Shown here: piece by piece, positions 14,053-22,340 of the stretch | Position numbering within the stretch: position 1 is the stretch's first letter | Layout of the letters: each line of letters begins with the position of its first letter | From: Antarcticimicrobium sp. | GTDB taxonomy: Bacteria; Pseudomonadota; Alphaproteobacteria; Rhodobacterales; Rhodobacteraceae | Assembly (NCBI RefSeq): GCF_029212575.1 | Contig: NZ_JARGPK010000031.1 | Coordinates: 1-35,285, forward strand | Direction of reading: 5' to 3' | Length of the DNA stretch: 35,285 nucleotides | The notes under the pieces: generated by a model | Seen by the model: only the letters and a program-made list of their open reading frames with translations | Told to the model about the DNA's origin: nothing | Database searches by the model: none | Translations under genes and position numbers: made by a program

Positions 14053-16086
14053 TCAGAGACTTTGCGCCAAACGCACCCCTTCATCAATAGCCCGCAGAGC
14101 ATCGAGTTCGGCGGCCTCCTTTGCCCCGCCGATCATCGTGACGGTGACGTTGCGGGCGGTGAGGTCTTCCGCCAGGGCCCGTTCCGGCTCCTGACCGGTG
14201 CAAAGCACAATCGTGTCGGCGGCAATGACCTTTGATTCTCCGTCCATGACGATATGGAGACCGGCGTCGTCGATGCGGTCGTAGACCACGCCGCCAAGAG
14301 CCTCGACTCCATGCTTGCGCAAAGCGTTGCGCAGGATCCAGCCGGTTGAAACGCCAAGCCCGGCGCCCGGTTTCGACGCCTTTCGCTGCAGCATCACAAC
14401 CTTGCGCCGCGATGATTTCGGGGCCAGCGGATCGCCCGCCAAACCGCCCGAGGTGGCAAACGTCGGGTCCACGCCCCAGGTATCACAGAACGCGTCGGGG
14501 TTATGGGCCTCGGCCGGTTCGGTCACCAGGAATTCGGCCACGTCATGGCCGATGCCCCCTGCCCCCATCACCACGACGGAGTCGCCCGCCACGCGCGCGC
14601 CGGACAGGATCTCGGCATAGGTTGCGACACTGGGATGATCGATACCGGGCAGGTCGGGAATGCGCGGCGTGACCCCGGTGGAGATGACCACATGGTCAAA
14701 GCCGTTCAGATCGTCCAGCCCGGCCCGCTGCCCAAGGCGCAGCTTGACGCCGTGCTTTTGCATCTGGCCGCTGTAATACCGCAAGGTTTCGTCGAATTCG
14801 TCCTTGCCCGGTGCCGCGCGTGCCAGATTCAACTGACCGCCCAGCTTGTCTTGCGCTTCGAAAAGCGTGACGTCGTGGCCCAGTCTCGCCGCCTCGGCGG
14901 CTGTAGCCATGCCTGCGGCGCCGCCACCGACCACGGCCACTTTCTTGGGTGACTCTGTCGGCGTATCCCGAAATTCGGTTTCACGCCCGGCGCGTGGGTT
15001 GACCAGACAACCGACTGGCCGATCCGAAAAGATGAAGTCCAGACAGGCCTGATTGCAGGCAATACAGGTGTTGATCTCGTCGGCGCGGCCTTCGTGCGCC
15101 TTCTTGACGAAATGCGGGTCAGCCAGAAAAGGCCGGGCCATCGAGATCATGTCCGCATCGCCAGAGGCAAGGATATCCTCTGCAAGCTCGGGCGTGTTGA
15201 TTCGGTTCGAGGCGACCACCGGAATCGATACCGCCGCTTTCACGTTGCTCGCCGCCTTGCGCCAGGCACCGCGCGGAACCGGATAGGCAATCGTCGGTAC
15301 GCGTGCCTCGTGCCAGCCGATGCCGGTGTTCAGAATATCCGCACCCGCTGCCTCGATCTTGCGCGCCAGGTCTGCAATTTCTTCGGCGGGTGCGCCGCCC
15401 TCGACCAGATCAGCCGCCGAAATCCGATAGATGATCAGAAAGTCGGGCCCGCAGCGTTCACGTACTGCGCGCACGATTTCGACCGGGAAGCGATGGCGGT
15501 TCTCGGCGCTTCCGCCCCAGTCGTCCTCGCGTTTGTTGGTATGGGTGACGGTGAATTCGTTGAGAAGGTATCCTTCGGAGCCCATGATTTCGACGCCATC
15601 GAAACCTGCGGCCTGCGCATTGGCGGCGGCTTTGGCGAAATCTTCGATGGTGCGACGGATGTCGGCGTCGGTCATTTCGCGCGGAACAAAACGGTTGATC
15701 GGCGCCCGGATCGGGCTTGGCGCCACGCAGCCTTCGATCTTGGCATAGCGCCCGGCATGCAAAAGCTGCGCGCAGAGCAGGCTGCCTTCGGCCTGCACCG
15801 CCTCGCAGATTGGGCGCAGGCCGCGTGCCTCTTCAGGGTCATCGATGCGCGGACCTTCGGGATCGAATATGCCCTCGGCATTGGGGGAAAACCCACCGGT
15901 GACCAGAATCGCCGCCTCCCCCCGCGCCCGCTCAGCGTAAAACGCGATCTGTTTGGCAATGCCGTCAGGCTCGGTTTCCAGCCGCGTGTGCATCGACCCC
16001 ATGATGACACGATTTCGCAATATATGCTCGCCTGCGCGGATGGGCGAGAGCATGGTTCCGAAGCTCTCTGTTGGCTTATTTTCCAT
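14053..16086 (-). CDS. fadH: 2,4-dienoyl-CoA reductase (NADPH), FadH type
   Basis: This 677-residue protein matches Escherichia coli FadH along its whole length: an OYE-like FMN barrel (1 to about 370), a [4Fe-4S] cluster and a C-terminal FAD/NADPH domain. Catalytic Tyr is Y173 (GSEGYLLNEF) and His is H259 (GIGWHEARVPTI). The four cluster cysteines C341, C344, C348 and C360 keep the FadH spacing. The FAD-binding motif is VAVVGGGAAGMA, and ASKPGAGLG is also shared. The enzyme removes a 4,5-double bond in dienoyl-CoAs so that beta-oxidation can proceed. ATG 16086 is chosen because GAGGAGG precedes it; the longer open frame to 16131 would run through the operator. It is divergent from ACAD3 across operator 3. 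Confidence 0.95.
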   Translation of the reverse strand: MENKPTESFGTMLSPIRAGEHILRNRVIMGSMHTRLETEPDGIAKQIAFYAERARGEAAILVTGGFSPNAEGIFDPEGPRIDDPEEARGLRPICEAVQAEGSLLCAQLLHAGRYAKIEGCVAPSPIRAPINRFVPREMTDADIRRTIEDFAKAAANAQAAGFDGVEIMGSEGYLLNEFTVTHTNKREDDWGGSAENRHRFPVEIVRAVRERCGPDFLIIYRISAADLVEGGAPAEEIADLARKIEAAGADILNTGIGWHEARVPTIAYPVPRGAWRKAASNVKAAVSIPVVASNRINTPELAEDILASGDADMISMARPFLADPHFVKKAHEGRADEINTCIACNQACLDFIFSDRPVGCLVNPRAGRETEFRDTPTESPKKVAVVGGGAAGMATAAEAARLGHDVTLFEAQDKLGGQLNLARAAPGKDEFDETLRYYSGQMQKHGVKLRLGQRAGLDDLNGFDHVVISTGVTPRIPDLPGIDHPSVATYAEILSGARVAGDSVVVMGAGGIGHDVAEFLVTEPAEAHNPDAFCDTWGVDPTFATSGGLAGDPLAPKSSRRKVVMLQRKASKPGAGLGVSTGWILRNALRKHGVEALGGVVYDRIDDAGLHIVMDGESKVIAADTIVLCTGQEPERALAEDLTARNVTVTMIGGAKEAAELDALRAIDEGVRLAQSL

Positions 16087-16112
16087 TTTGGGCGTCCTCC
16101 TCAAAACTACGC

Positions 16113-16149
16113 TTGATCTGTATTCTAACATTTGTTAGATTTTTGGAAA
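16113..16149. promoter_or_regulatory. Divergent promoters with TetR-type operator, site 3
   Basis: CTAACATTTGTTAG (16125-16138) has perfect arms and lies midway between fadH and ACAD3. On the plus strand TTGATC (16113-16118) and TAGATT (16136-16141), 17 bases apart, make a promoter with the operator in its spacer. On the minus strand TTTCCA (16149-16144) and TAGAAT (16127-16122), 16 bases apart, can drive fadH and the ligase behind it. One repressor would shut both directions. Confidence 0.82.
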
Positions 16150-16179
16150 GATAATTTTCGGTCATTGGGAGGAGCACCG

Positions 16180-17361
16180 ATGCAATTCCAGCCAACAGAC
16201 GATCAGAAGGCGTTTCGCGAAACCGCGAAGCGTTTCGCCACGGAAAAACTTGCGCCCACTTATCAGGAGCGCGCAAGCGGCCATACCTTCGATCGTGCGC
16301 TGATCAAGGAGATGGGCGCACTGGGCCTGATCGGGGCCGATCTGCCCGAAGAATTCGGCGGACTGGGTGAAAGCTCTGTCACGTCGGGGCTGATCGTTGA
16401 AGAAATCGCCTATGCCGATTTCAACGCAAGTTACGTACAGCTTCTGGGCTCTCTTATGGGGGGTATGGTGGCCAAGCACGCCTCCAGGGACATCGCTTCG
16501 GAATGGGTGCCCAGGGTTGTTTCGGGTGACGCCGTCATCGGCCTGGGTCTGACAGAGCCGCGCGGCGGATCGGATGCGGCGAACCTGATCCTGAAGGCCG
16601 AGAAATCCGGCAACGGCTGGCGGCTGAATGGCGAAAAGACGTCCATGAGCTTTGCCAGCCAGGCCGATGCGGCGGTGGTCTTTGCACGCACCGGCGACCC
16701 TGACGGCGGCGCACGCGGCGTCAGCGCCTTTTTCGTCGATCTCAATCAGGACGGCATCAAGCGCACGCATTTTGACGATATCGGCACCAAGCCTGTCGGG
16801 CGCGGTTCAGTGTTTTTCGACGACGTTTTTGTGCCGGCCGAAAACATGATGGCCGAACAGGACCGTGCCTTTGGCACGATCATGGCCGGGTTCGACTATT
16901 CCCGCGCGCTGATCGGGCTGGAATGCCTGGGCGCGGCGCAGGCCTCGGTGGATGAAACCTGGGCCTATGTGCAGGAACGCGAGGCATTCGGCGCGCCCAT
17001 CGTGCAATACCAGGGCGTCAGCTTCCCGCTGGCCGAGGCCGAAACCCAGCTGACCATGATGCGTCAGCTTTGCTACTACACGCTGGACCTGCGCGACCGC
17101 GGCCAGCCCCACACTTCTCAGGCGGCGATGTGCAAATGGTATCTGCCCAAGACGGCTTGTGAGATCCTGCACCAGTGTCTGATCCTGCACGGACATTACG
17201 GCTACACTACCGACCTGCCCCACCACCAGCGCTATAACGATGTGCTTGGTCTGCAGATCGGTGATGGCACTGCGCAGATCCAGAAGCTTGTGATCGCCCG
17301 TGAGAAGGTCGGGCGGATGGCGCTTCAGTACGACAAGAAAGCGAAAGGAGCATCGAAATGA
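16180..17361 (+). CDS. Acyl-CoA dehydrogenase with Asp at the catalytic-base position (ACAD3)
   Basis: This 393-residue FAD enzyme starts at ATG 16180 behind GGGAGGAG; the longer frame to 16132 would begin inside the operator region. ACAD features are LGLTEPRGGSDAAN and REAFGAPI. The catalytic-loop sequence is IGDGTAQIQKLVIARE, where D362 occupies the place of MCAD Glu376. The alternative isovaleryl-CoA-dehydrogenase-type Glu is absent (FDYSRAL). It is thus the only one of the five ACADs here with the MCAD-type base position, and that base is Asp. Asp bases are known in some ACADs, including ones acting on cyclic acyl-CoAs. Together with the BadH-like SDR this makes cyclohexanecarboxyl-CoA-like substrates worth considering (inference). 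It heads the long plus-strand operon. Confidence 0.92.
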   Translation: MQFQPTDDQKAFRETAKRFATEKLAPTYQERASGHTFDRALIKEMGALGLIGADLPEEFGGLGESSVTSGLIVEEIAYADFNASYVQLLGSLMGGMVAKHASRDIASEWVPRVVSGDAVIGLGLTEPRGGSDAANLILKAEKSGNGWRLNGEKTSMSFASQADAAVVFARTGDPDGGARGVSAFFVDLNQDGIKRTHFDDIGTKPVGRGSVFFDDVFVPAENMMAEQDRAFGTIMAGFDYSRALIGLECLGAAQASVDETWAYVQEREAFGAPIVQYQGVSFPLAEAETQLTMMRQLCYYTLDLRDRGQPHTSQAAMCKWYLPKTACEILHQCLILHGHYGYTTDLPHHQRYNDVLGLQIGDGTAQIQKLVIAREKVGRMALQYDKKAKGASK

Positions 17362-18137
17362 GTGATCCAGTCGCCGTAAGTACCGAAGGCAACGTTGGCA
17401 TCATCGAGCTGGCCCGCCCCGAGAAATTTAATTGCCTGTCACTGCAGGTTCACGAGTGCATCTCTGCTGCGCGCGTCAGGTTCGAGGCCGACCGGAACAT
17501 CCGGTCGATCCTGATCCGGGCGCGAGGCAAGCACTTTTGCACCGGTGCAGATCTGACTGAAGTGAAAGGCAAACTGAACGATCCCGCCGCGCTGGACCAT
17601 TTCATCGCCTTTGGCATGAACAACCTGCGCGCGCTCGAAACCTCCTCCCTCCCTGTTGTCGTGGCGGTGCAGGGGTTGTGTCTGGCCGGCGGGATCGAAC
17701 TGATGCTGGCATGCGATGTGTGCTTTGCGGCCGAAGCCGCCCAATTTGGCGATCAGCACGCACAATTCGGTTTGATCCCCGGCTGGGGCGGCTCGCAACG
17801 GCTCACGCGGTTGATGGGACAGCGCCGGGCGCTTGACCTGATGTTCTCGGCCCGCTGGCTTGAAGCGGGCGTGGCCAAAGAGGCCGGTCTTGTGAATTAC
17901 ATCGTGCCGGATGCGGATCTGCATAAGGCCGCGCTGGAATACTGCCAGAAGATCGCCACCCGCTCGCGTCGTGGCATTGCCGAGATGAAGCGGCTGGCAC
18001 GGGAAGGCGCGGATCTCGGCATTGACCAGCAAATGCGGTTGGAGCGTGACGCCGCCGTGCGCGCACTGCCTGGCGATGACGTCGCCGAAGGACTCGACGC
18101 GTTCGAGAACCGTCGCGCCCCCGAATTTAAGGCCTAA
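17358..18137 (+). CDS. Enoyl-CoA hydratase/isomerase family protein (crotonase 2)
   Basis: This 259-residue crotonase has its first oxyanion motif in HFCTGADL and its second at GLCLAGGIEL. The Glu matching rat Glu144 is kept (GGIEL). The second catalytic position is His in FGDQHAQFGLIPGWGG, where hydratases have Glu164. The GDQHA-FG-IPGWGGSQRL form is shared by a crotonase subgroup whose reactions are mostly unassigned. A one-Glu active site is often found in isomerases, hydrolases or decarboxylases of this superfamily, so hydratase activity should not be assumed. The start overlaps ACAD3 by 4 bases (ATGA). Confidence 0.88.
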   Translation: MSDPVAVSTEGNVGIIELARPEKFNCLSLQVHECISAARVRFEADRNIRSILIRARGKHFCTGADLTEVKGKLNDPAALDHFIAFGMNNLRALETSSLPVVVAVQGLCLAGGIELMLACDVCFAAEAAQFGDQHAQFGLIPGWGGSQRLTRLMGQRRALDLMFSARWLEAGVAKEAGLVNYIVPDADLHKAALEYCQKIATRSRRGIAEMKRLAREGADLGIDQQMRLERDAAVRALPGDDVAEGLDAFENRRAPEFKA

Positions 18138-18147
18138 GGACGAGACT

Positions 18148-19308
18148 ATGGATTTCACTTTTAACGACGAACAGCGCCAGATTTACGACTACGGCGGACA
18201 GTTGGCGCAGAAATACGACAATGCCTATTGGCTGGATCACGCCCGCAGGCATGAATTCCCCAGGGAGATGTTCCAGCAAATTGCCGATGATGGCTTCTTG
18301 GGGATCATGGTGCCCGAAGAATACGGCGGCGCCGGCCTTGGCATGACCGAAATGGCCCTGTTCATGGAGGGCACCGCCAATCACGGCATCCCGCTTCTGA
18401 TGATGGTGGTCGGACCGACCATGTCGCTGGCCCACCTCGCCAGCCACGGAACCGAATTCCACAAGAAAGAGCTGCTTCCGGCCGCCTGTCGCGGCGAGAT
18501 CCAGTTCTGTTTTGCGATCACCGAACCGGGCGCCGGGTCGAACACGATGAAGGCCACCACGCTGGCCAAGCGCCGGGGCAACCGGTTCAGCCTGTCGGGC
18601 GAAAAGACCTTCATCACTGGCGCCGAGGTTTCGGACTATTGTCTGGTCGTGGCGCGAACCAAGCCGCATAACGAAGTCAGCCGCAAGACCGACGGCTTCA
18701 CCTTGTTTGCCGTCGACCTGAAGAAAAAGGGCGTCGACAAGCAGCGGGTGAAAATCTCGATTCCGCTGCCCGAGGAACAGTGGACCCTGTTCTTTGACGA
18801 GGTCGATCTGGGCCCCGAGGACGTGGTCGGCGAGGTCGATGAAGGGTTCTCGATCCTGTTCGACAGCCTCAATCCCGAACGCATCATCCTAGGTGCTCTC
18901 TGCTGCGGCATCGGACGGTTCGCGTTGAACAAGGGCGTGGCCTATGCCTCCGAGCGCAATGTCTTCGGCCAACCCATTGGCGCGCACCAAGGCGTGCAGC
19001 ACCCAATGGCCAAGGCACATACAGCGGTCGAAATGGCCAGTCTGATGACCCGCCGCGCGGCATGGGAATTCGACAACAAGCTGCCCGCCGGTGCGTCTTC
19101 GAACATGGCCAAATACGCCGCCGCAGAGGCCGGGATCGAAGCGGTCGACGCGGCGCTTCAGGCCCATGGCGGATCGGGCTTTACCGAAGATACGGGGCTT
19201 TACGAAATGTACCCGCTGGTGCGACTGCTGCGGACGGCACCCGTGAACCGCGAGCTGTGCCTTAGCTTTATCGGCGAAAAGGTCATGGGCCTGCCGCGCT
19301 CCTACTGA
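18148..19308 (+). CDS. Acyl-CoA dehydrogenase, NPER type (ACAD4)
   Basis: This 386-residue FAD enzyme starts at ATG 18148 behind AAGGA; the longer open frame from 18022 overlaps the crotonase. Its features are ITEPGAGSN, the flavin strand FITGAE, and AHGGSGFTEDTGLYEMYPLVR. The C-terminal loop reads LRTAPVNRELCLSFIGEKV, so MCAD Glu376 is replaced by Pro. The likely base is E244 in LNPERI, at the isovaleryl/long-chain-ACAD position. It ends GLPRSY, as ACAD5 ends GMPRSF, so the two share a subgroup. The substrate is unknown. Confidence 0.92.
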   Translation: MDFTFNDEQRQIYDYGGQLAQKYDNAYWLDHARRHEFPREMFQQIADDGFLGIMVPEEYGGAGLGMTEMALFMEGTANHGIPLLMMVVGPTMSLAHLASHGTEFHKKELLPAACRGEIQFCFAITEPGAGSNTMKATTLAKRRGNRFSLSGEKTFITGAEVSDYCLVVARTKPHNEVSRKTDGFTLFAVDLKKKGVDKQRVKISIPLPEEQWTLFFDEVDLGPEDVVGEVDEGFSILFDSLNPERIILGALCCGIGRFALNKGVAYASERNVFGQPIGAHQGVQHPMAKAHTAVEMASLMTRRAAWEFDNKLPAGASSNMAKYAAAEAGIEAVDAALQAHGGSGFTEDTGLYEMYPLVRLLRTAPVNRELCLSFIGEKVMGLPRSY

Positions 19309-19334
19309 ACGCGCGGCCCGGAAGGGAGGACAAC

Positions 19335-20726
19335 ATGCAATTTGGAATGCGCTTCCGGCGGCAGGACGCCGCCAGCAAGGTGAATGATCGCTTCTGGCAC
19401 GAGATCGAGGGCATGCCGCTCGACGAAGTGCGCCGCATTCAGGAAGAGCGGCTGCGCGAGCAGATGGCCTATCTCAAGGCGAACTCGACCTTCTATCAGG
19501 AAAGGTTCGCCGTGGCGGGTGTCGATTTCGACGAGATCCGCACCATCGAAGATCTCCAGAAACTGCCCTTCACCTACAAGACCGAGATCCGCGAAAGCCT
19601 TGCTGCGGAACCGCCCTTCGGCAAGCACCGCGCGGCGCCAATGTCGGACATCATCCAGATGCAGGCCTCGTCGGGCACCACCGGCAGCCCCTCGTATGTG
19701 GCTCTGACCGAATCCGACGCCGAGATGTGGCACGAGATGACGGCGCGCTGCTTCTTCGCCAACGGGGTGCGGCCGGGCGATATGGTGTTGCACGCGTTTT
19801 CGCTGGCCAAGGGCTTTGTCGGCGGCATCCCCGTGATGCAGGGATTGCAGTACATGGGCACGATCGATGTGCCGGTGGGGGCGGACGGCGGTGCGGAACG
19901 TCTGCTGCGCGCCTGCGCTGACACGCGCCCCCGCTGCATCGTCGGTGCGCCAAACTTCGTTCTTCACCTGGCTGAAAAGGCGCCAGAAGTGCTGGGATGC
20001 AAGGCCAGTGAATTGGGTGTGGAACAGGTGGTCGTTGGCGGAGAGCCCGGCGGCGGCATCCCGGCAATTCGCGCCAAGATCGAAGCGGCCTGGGGTGCGA
20101 AATGCACTGAAATGCTGGGCGGCACTGATCTGGGTGTGACCTATTGGGCCGAATGCGATGCCCAGTCGGGGATGCATATGGTCAACATGGACTATATAAT
20201 CACCGAATTGCTCGACCCCGAAAGCGGAGAAATCATCCCTTGGGAAAAAGGCGCCCAAGGCGAGATGATCTACACCGCGATTGGTCGTCAAGCCAGCCCG
20301 CTGGTGCGGTTCCGGTCAGGTGATTATATCGAAGTTATCGACACCGAATGCTCCTGTGGGCGGACCGGCCCCAAGATTCGTTGCACCGGTCGCACCGACG
20401 ACATGCTGATCGTGCGTGGGGCCAATGTGTTCCCGTCGGCCATCAATAGCGTGATCACCGAAATGGTGCCGGACACCAACGGCGTCATGCGCATCGTGGC
20501 TGATTTCGAGGGCCATACCACGCAAGGCGCGCTGAAGGTGATCGTCGAACGCGGCCCCGGTCGCGATCCGGCCGATGACGATGCCCTCAAAAAGAAGATC
20601 GAGCAGCGGCTGCGCGATGCTTTGGTCTTTAAGGCCGACGTTCACTTGGTTGCTGCTGACACTTTTGAAAAACCCGGCGCCGCCAAGGTCGCCTTTGTTC
20701 TCAGAGAGTATCCTGACCTGCCATGA
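19335..20726 (+). CDS. Phenylacetate-CoA-ligase-like (PaaK-type) AMP-forming ligase
   Basis: This 463-residue ligase is of the PaaK fold, shorter than FadD types. Its features are the P-loop ASSGTTGSPS, the motif SGDYIEV, a CSCGRTGPKI metal-site-like segment, and GRTDDMLIVRGANVFPSAI before the C-terminal lid. The predicted lid lysine lies in FEKPGAAKVAF. PaaK relatives activate aryl, heteroaryl and other carboxylates. GGGAGG precedes the ATG. The stop overlaps the start of the carboxylase beta subunit (ATGA), so ligase and carboxylase are coupled. This suggests that the acid activated here, or a released intermediate re-activated here, is then carboxylated (inference). Confidence 0.88.
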   Translation: MQFGMRFRRQDAASKVNDRFWHEIEGMPLDEVRRIQEERLREQMAYLKANSTFYQERFAVAGVDFDEIRTIEDLQKLPFTYKTEIRESLAAEPPFGKHRAAPMSDIIQMQASSGTTGSPSYVALTESDAEMWHEMTARCFFANGVRPGDMVLHAFSLAKGFVGGIPVMQGLQYMGTIDVPVGADGGAERLLRACADTRPRCIVGAPNFVLHLAEKAPEVLGCKASELGVEQVVVGGEPGGGIPAIRAKIEAAWGAKCTEMLGGTDLGVTYWAECDAQSGMHMVNMDYIITELLDPESGEIIPWEKGAQGEMIYTAIGRQASPLVRFRSGDYIEVIDTECSCGRTGPKIRCTGRTDDMLIVRGANVFPSAINSVITEMVPDTNGVMRIVADFEGHTTQGALKVIVERGPGRDPADDDALKKKIEQRLRDALVFKADVHLVAADTFEKPGAAKVAFVLREYPDLP

Positions 20727-22330
20727 CAAGACTTAAATCCCTACTCGATACCGGATCTGACGACTTCCGGGAAAACGACGCGCGGTATCGCGAAAAGGTC
20801 GATGAGCTGCATGCGCTTCGGCTTCTGCAACGCGTCGGCGGCCCCGAAAAGGCGCGGGAACGACATGTCGGCAAAGGCAAGATCCTGCCGCGGGAACGGA
20901 TCGAGCGGCTGATCGACCCCGGCACCCCGTTTCTGGAGCTCGGAGAACTTGCCGGGTTGAACAAATACGACGGCGTACCACCGGGCGCAGGCATCATCAC
21001 CGGCATAGGTGTGATCGAGGGTCGCCAGTGCATGATCATCGCCAATGACGCCACTGTGAAGGGCGGCACCTATTTCGGCATGACCTCACGCAAGCACGTG
21101 CGCGCCCAGAAGATTGCCTGGAAAAACCGTCTTCCGGTGATCACGCTGGTAGATTCCGGCGGTGCCTTCCTGCCGGATCAGGAAAACATCTTTCCCGATG
21201 AGGGCCAGTTCGGTTCGATCTTTCATCAACAGATCGGCATGTCCGGTGACGGCGTGCCGCAGATCGCTGTCGTCATGGGTCCTTGCACCGCTGGCGGTGC
21301 CTATATCCCGGCGCTCTGCGATGAAGTAGTGATCGTGCGTGGCCAGGGCTTCATGTATCTTGGCGGGCCGGAACTGACCTTTGCCGCCACCGGAGAGAAG
21401 GTGGATGCCGAGGAACTCGGCGGCGGCAAGATGCATTCATCAGTGTCGGGTGTGACCGACCATCTTGTCGAGGATGACGCCCACGCGCTGGCCATCACGC
21501 GCGAGATCGTCAGCCATCTGGGCGAAAAGCCCCTGCCGCGCAAGACGCCGCAGGCGCCGCGCGCGCCCGCCTATCCGATCGAGGAAATCTACGGCATTGT
21601 CAGCCGCGACCCCAAAGTGCCAACCGACAACCGCGAGATCGTCGCGCGGCTTGTGGATGACAGCGACTTCCACGAGTTCAAGCCGCTTTATGGCGACACG
21701 ATCATGACCGGCTGGGGTCGCATCCACGGCCACGAAGTGGGCATTCTCGCTAATACCGGCGTTCTGTTCGTCGAAGCTGCGTTGAAGGCGACGCATTTCA
21801 TTAATCTTTGCGTGCAGCGCGACATTCCGCTGCTGTTCCTGGCCGATGTGAACGGCTTCATGGTGGGCCGCGAAGTCGAGCAGATGGGCATCGCCAAGGC
21901 GGGCGCCAAGATGATCACAGCCATGTCTTCGGCCCGGGTGCCAAAGTTCACGATCATCACCGGCGGCTCTTACGGGGCGGGATACCTGGCGATGCTGGGC
22001 CGCCCGTTCCAGCCGGACGCGACGTTCGCCTGGCCCACCGGCCGGGCCGCCATTATGGGCCCCGAGCAGGCCGCCAGCGTGCTGGCCCAGGTCCGCGCGC
22101 AGATCAACGAGCGCGATGGCAAAAGCTGGACGCCCGAAGACGAAGAGGCCTTCAAGGCCCCGATCCGCAAGGAATACGAGGATTTCCAGGGGGCTTACAA
22201 TTTCGCCTCCAACCTCTGGATCGACAGCGTGATCGAGCCTTGTGAAACCCGCGACGTCATGGCGCTGATGCTGGATGTGACTTCGCGCAGACCCAAGGTC
22301 GAAACCAATTTCGGCGTGTTCAGGATGTGA
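20723..22330 (+). CDS. Acyl-CoA carboxylase carboxyltransferase (beta) subunit, MCC/GCC type
   Basis: This 535-residue carboxyltransferase closely follows methylcrotonyl-CoA and geranyl-CoA carboxylase beta subunits: RVGGPEKARERHVGKGK, LPRERIERLIDPGTPFLELG, MIIANDATVKGGTY, DSGGAFLPDQ and GPCTAGGAYIPAL in the N-domain, then GFMVGREVEQMGIAKAGAK, GGSYGAGYLAM and a terminal FGVFRM. The reaction transfers CO2 from carboxybiotin to the gamma carbon of a 3-methyl-2-enoyl-CoA. Whether the substrate is methylcrotonyl-CoA, geranyl-CoA or a bulkier acyl cannot be decided by eye. The nearby AtuA gene favours an isoprenoid type. The alpha subunit follows after 10 bases. Confidence 0.93.
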   Translation: MTRLKSLLDTGSDDFRENDARYREKVDELHALRLLQRVGGPEKARERHVGKGKILPRERIERLIDPGTPFLELGELAGLNKYDGVPPGAGIITGIGVIEGRQCMIIANDATVKGGTYFGMTSRKHVRAQKIAWKNRLPVITLVDSGGAFLPDQENIFPDEGQFGSIFHQQIGMSGDGVPQIAVVMGPCTAGGAYIPALCDEVVIVRGQGFMYLGGPELTFAATGEKVDAEELGGGKMHSSVSGVTDHLVEDDAHALAITREIVSHLGEKPLPRKTPQAPRAPAYPIEEIYGIVSRDPKVPTDNREIVARLVDDSDFHEFKPLYGDTIMTGWGRIHGHEVGILANTGVLFVEAALKATHFINLCVQRDIPLLFLADVNGFMVGREVEQMGIAKAGAKMITAMSSARVPKFTIITGGSYGAGYLAMLGRPFQPDATFAWPTGRAAIMGPEQAASVLAQVRAQINERDGKSWTPEDEEAFKAPIRKEYEDFQGAYNFASNLWIDSVIEPCETRDVMALMLDVTSRRPKVETNFGVFRM

Positions 22331-22340
22331 GGAGCGAGTC

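Noticed and set aside
15094-16116. A 340-codon plus-strand frame opposite fadH
   Set aside because: fadH is certain from motifs over its full length; the opposite frame has no recognisable features.
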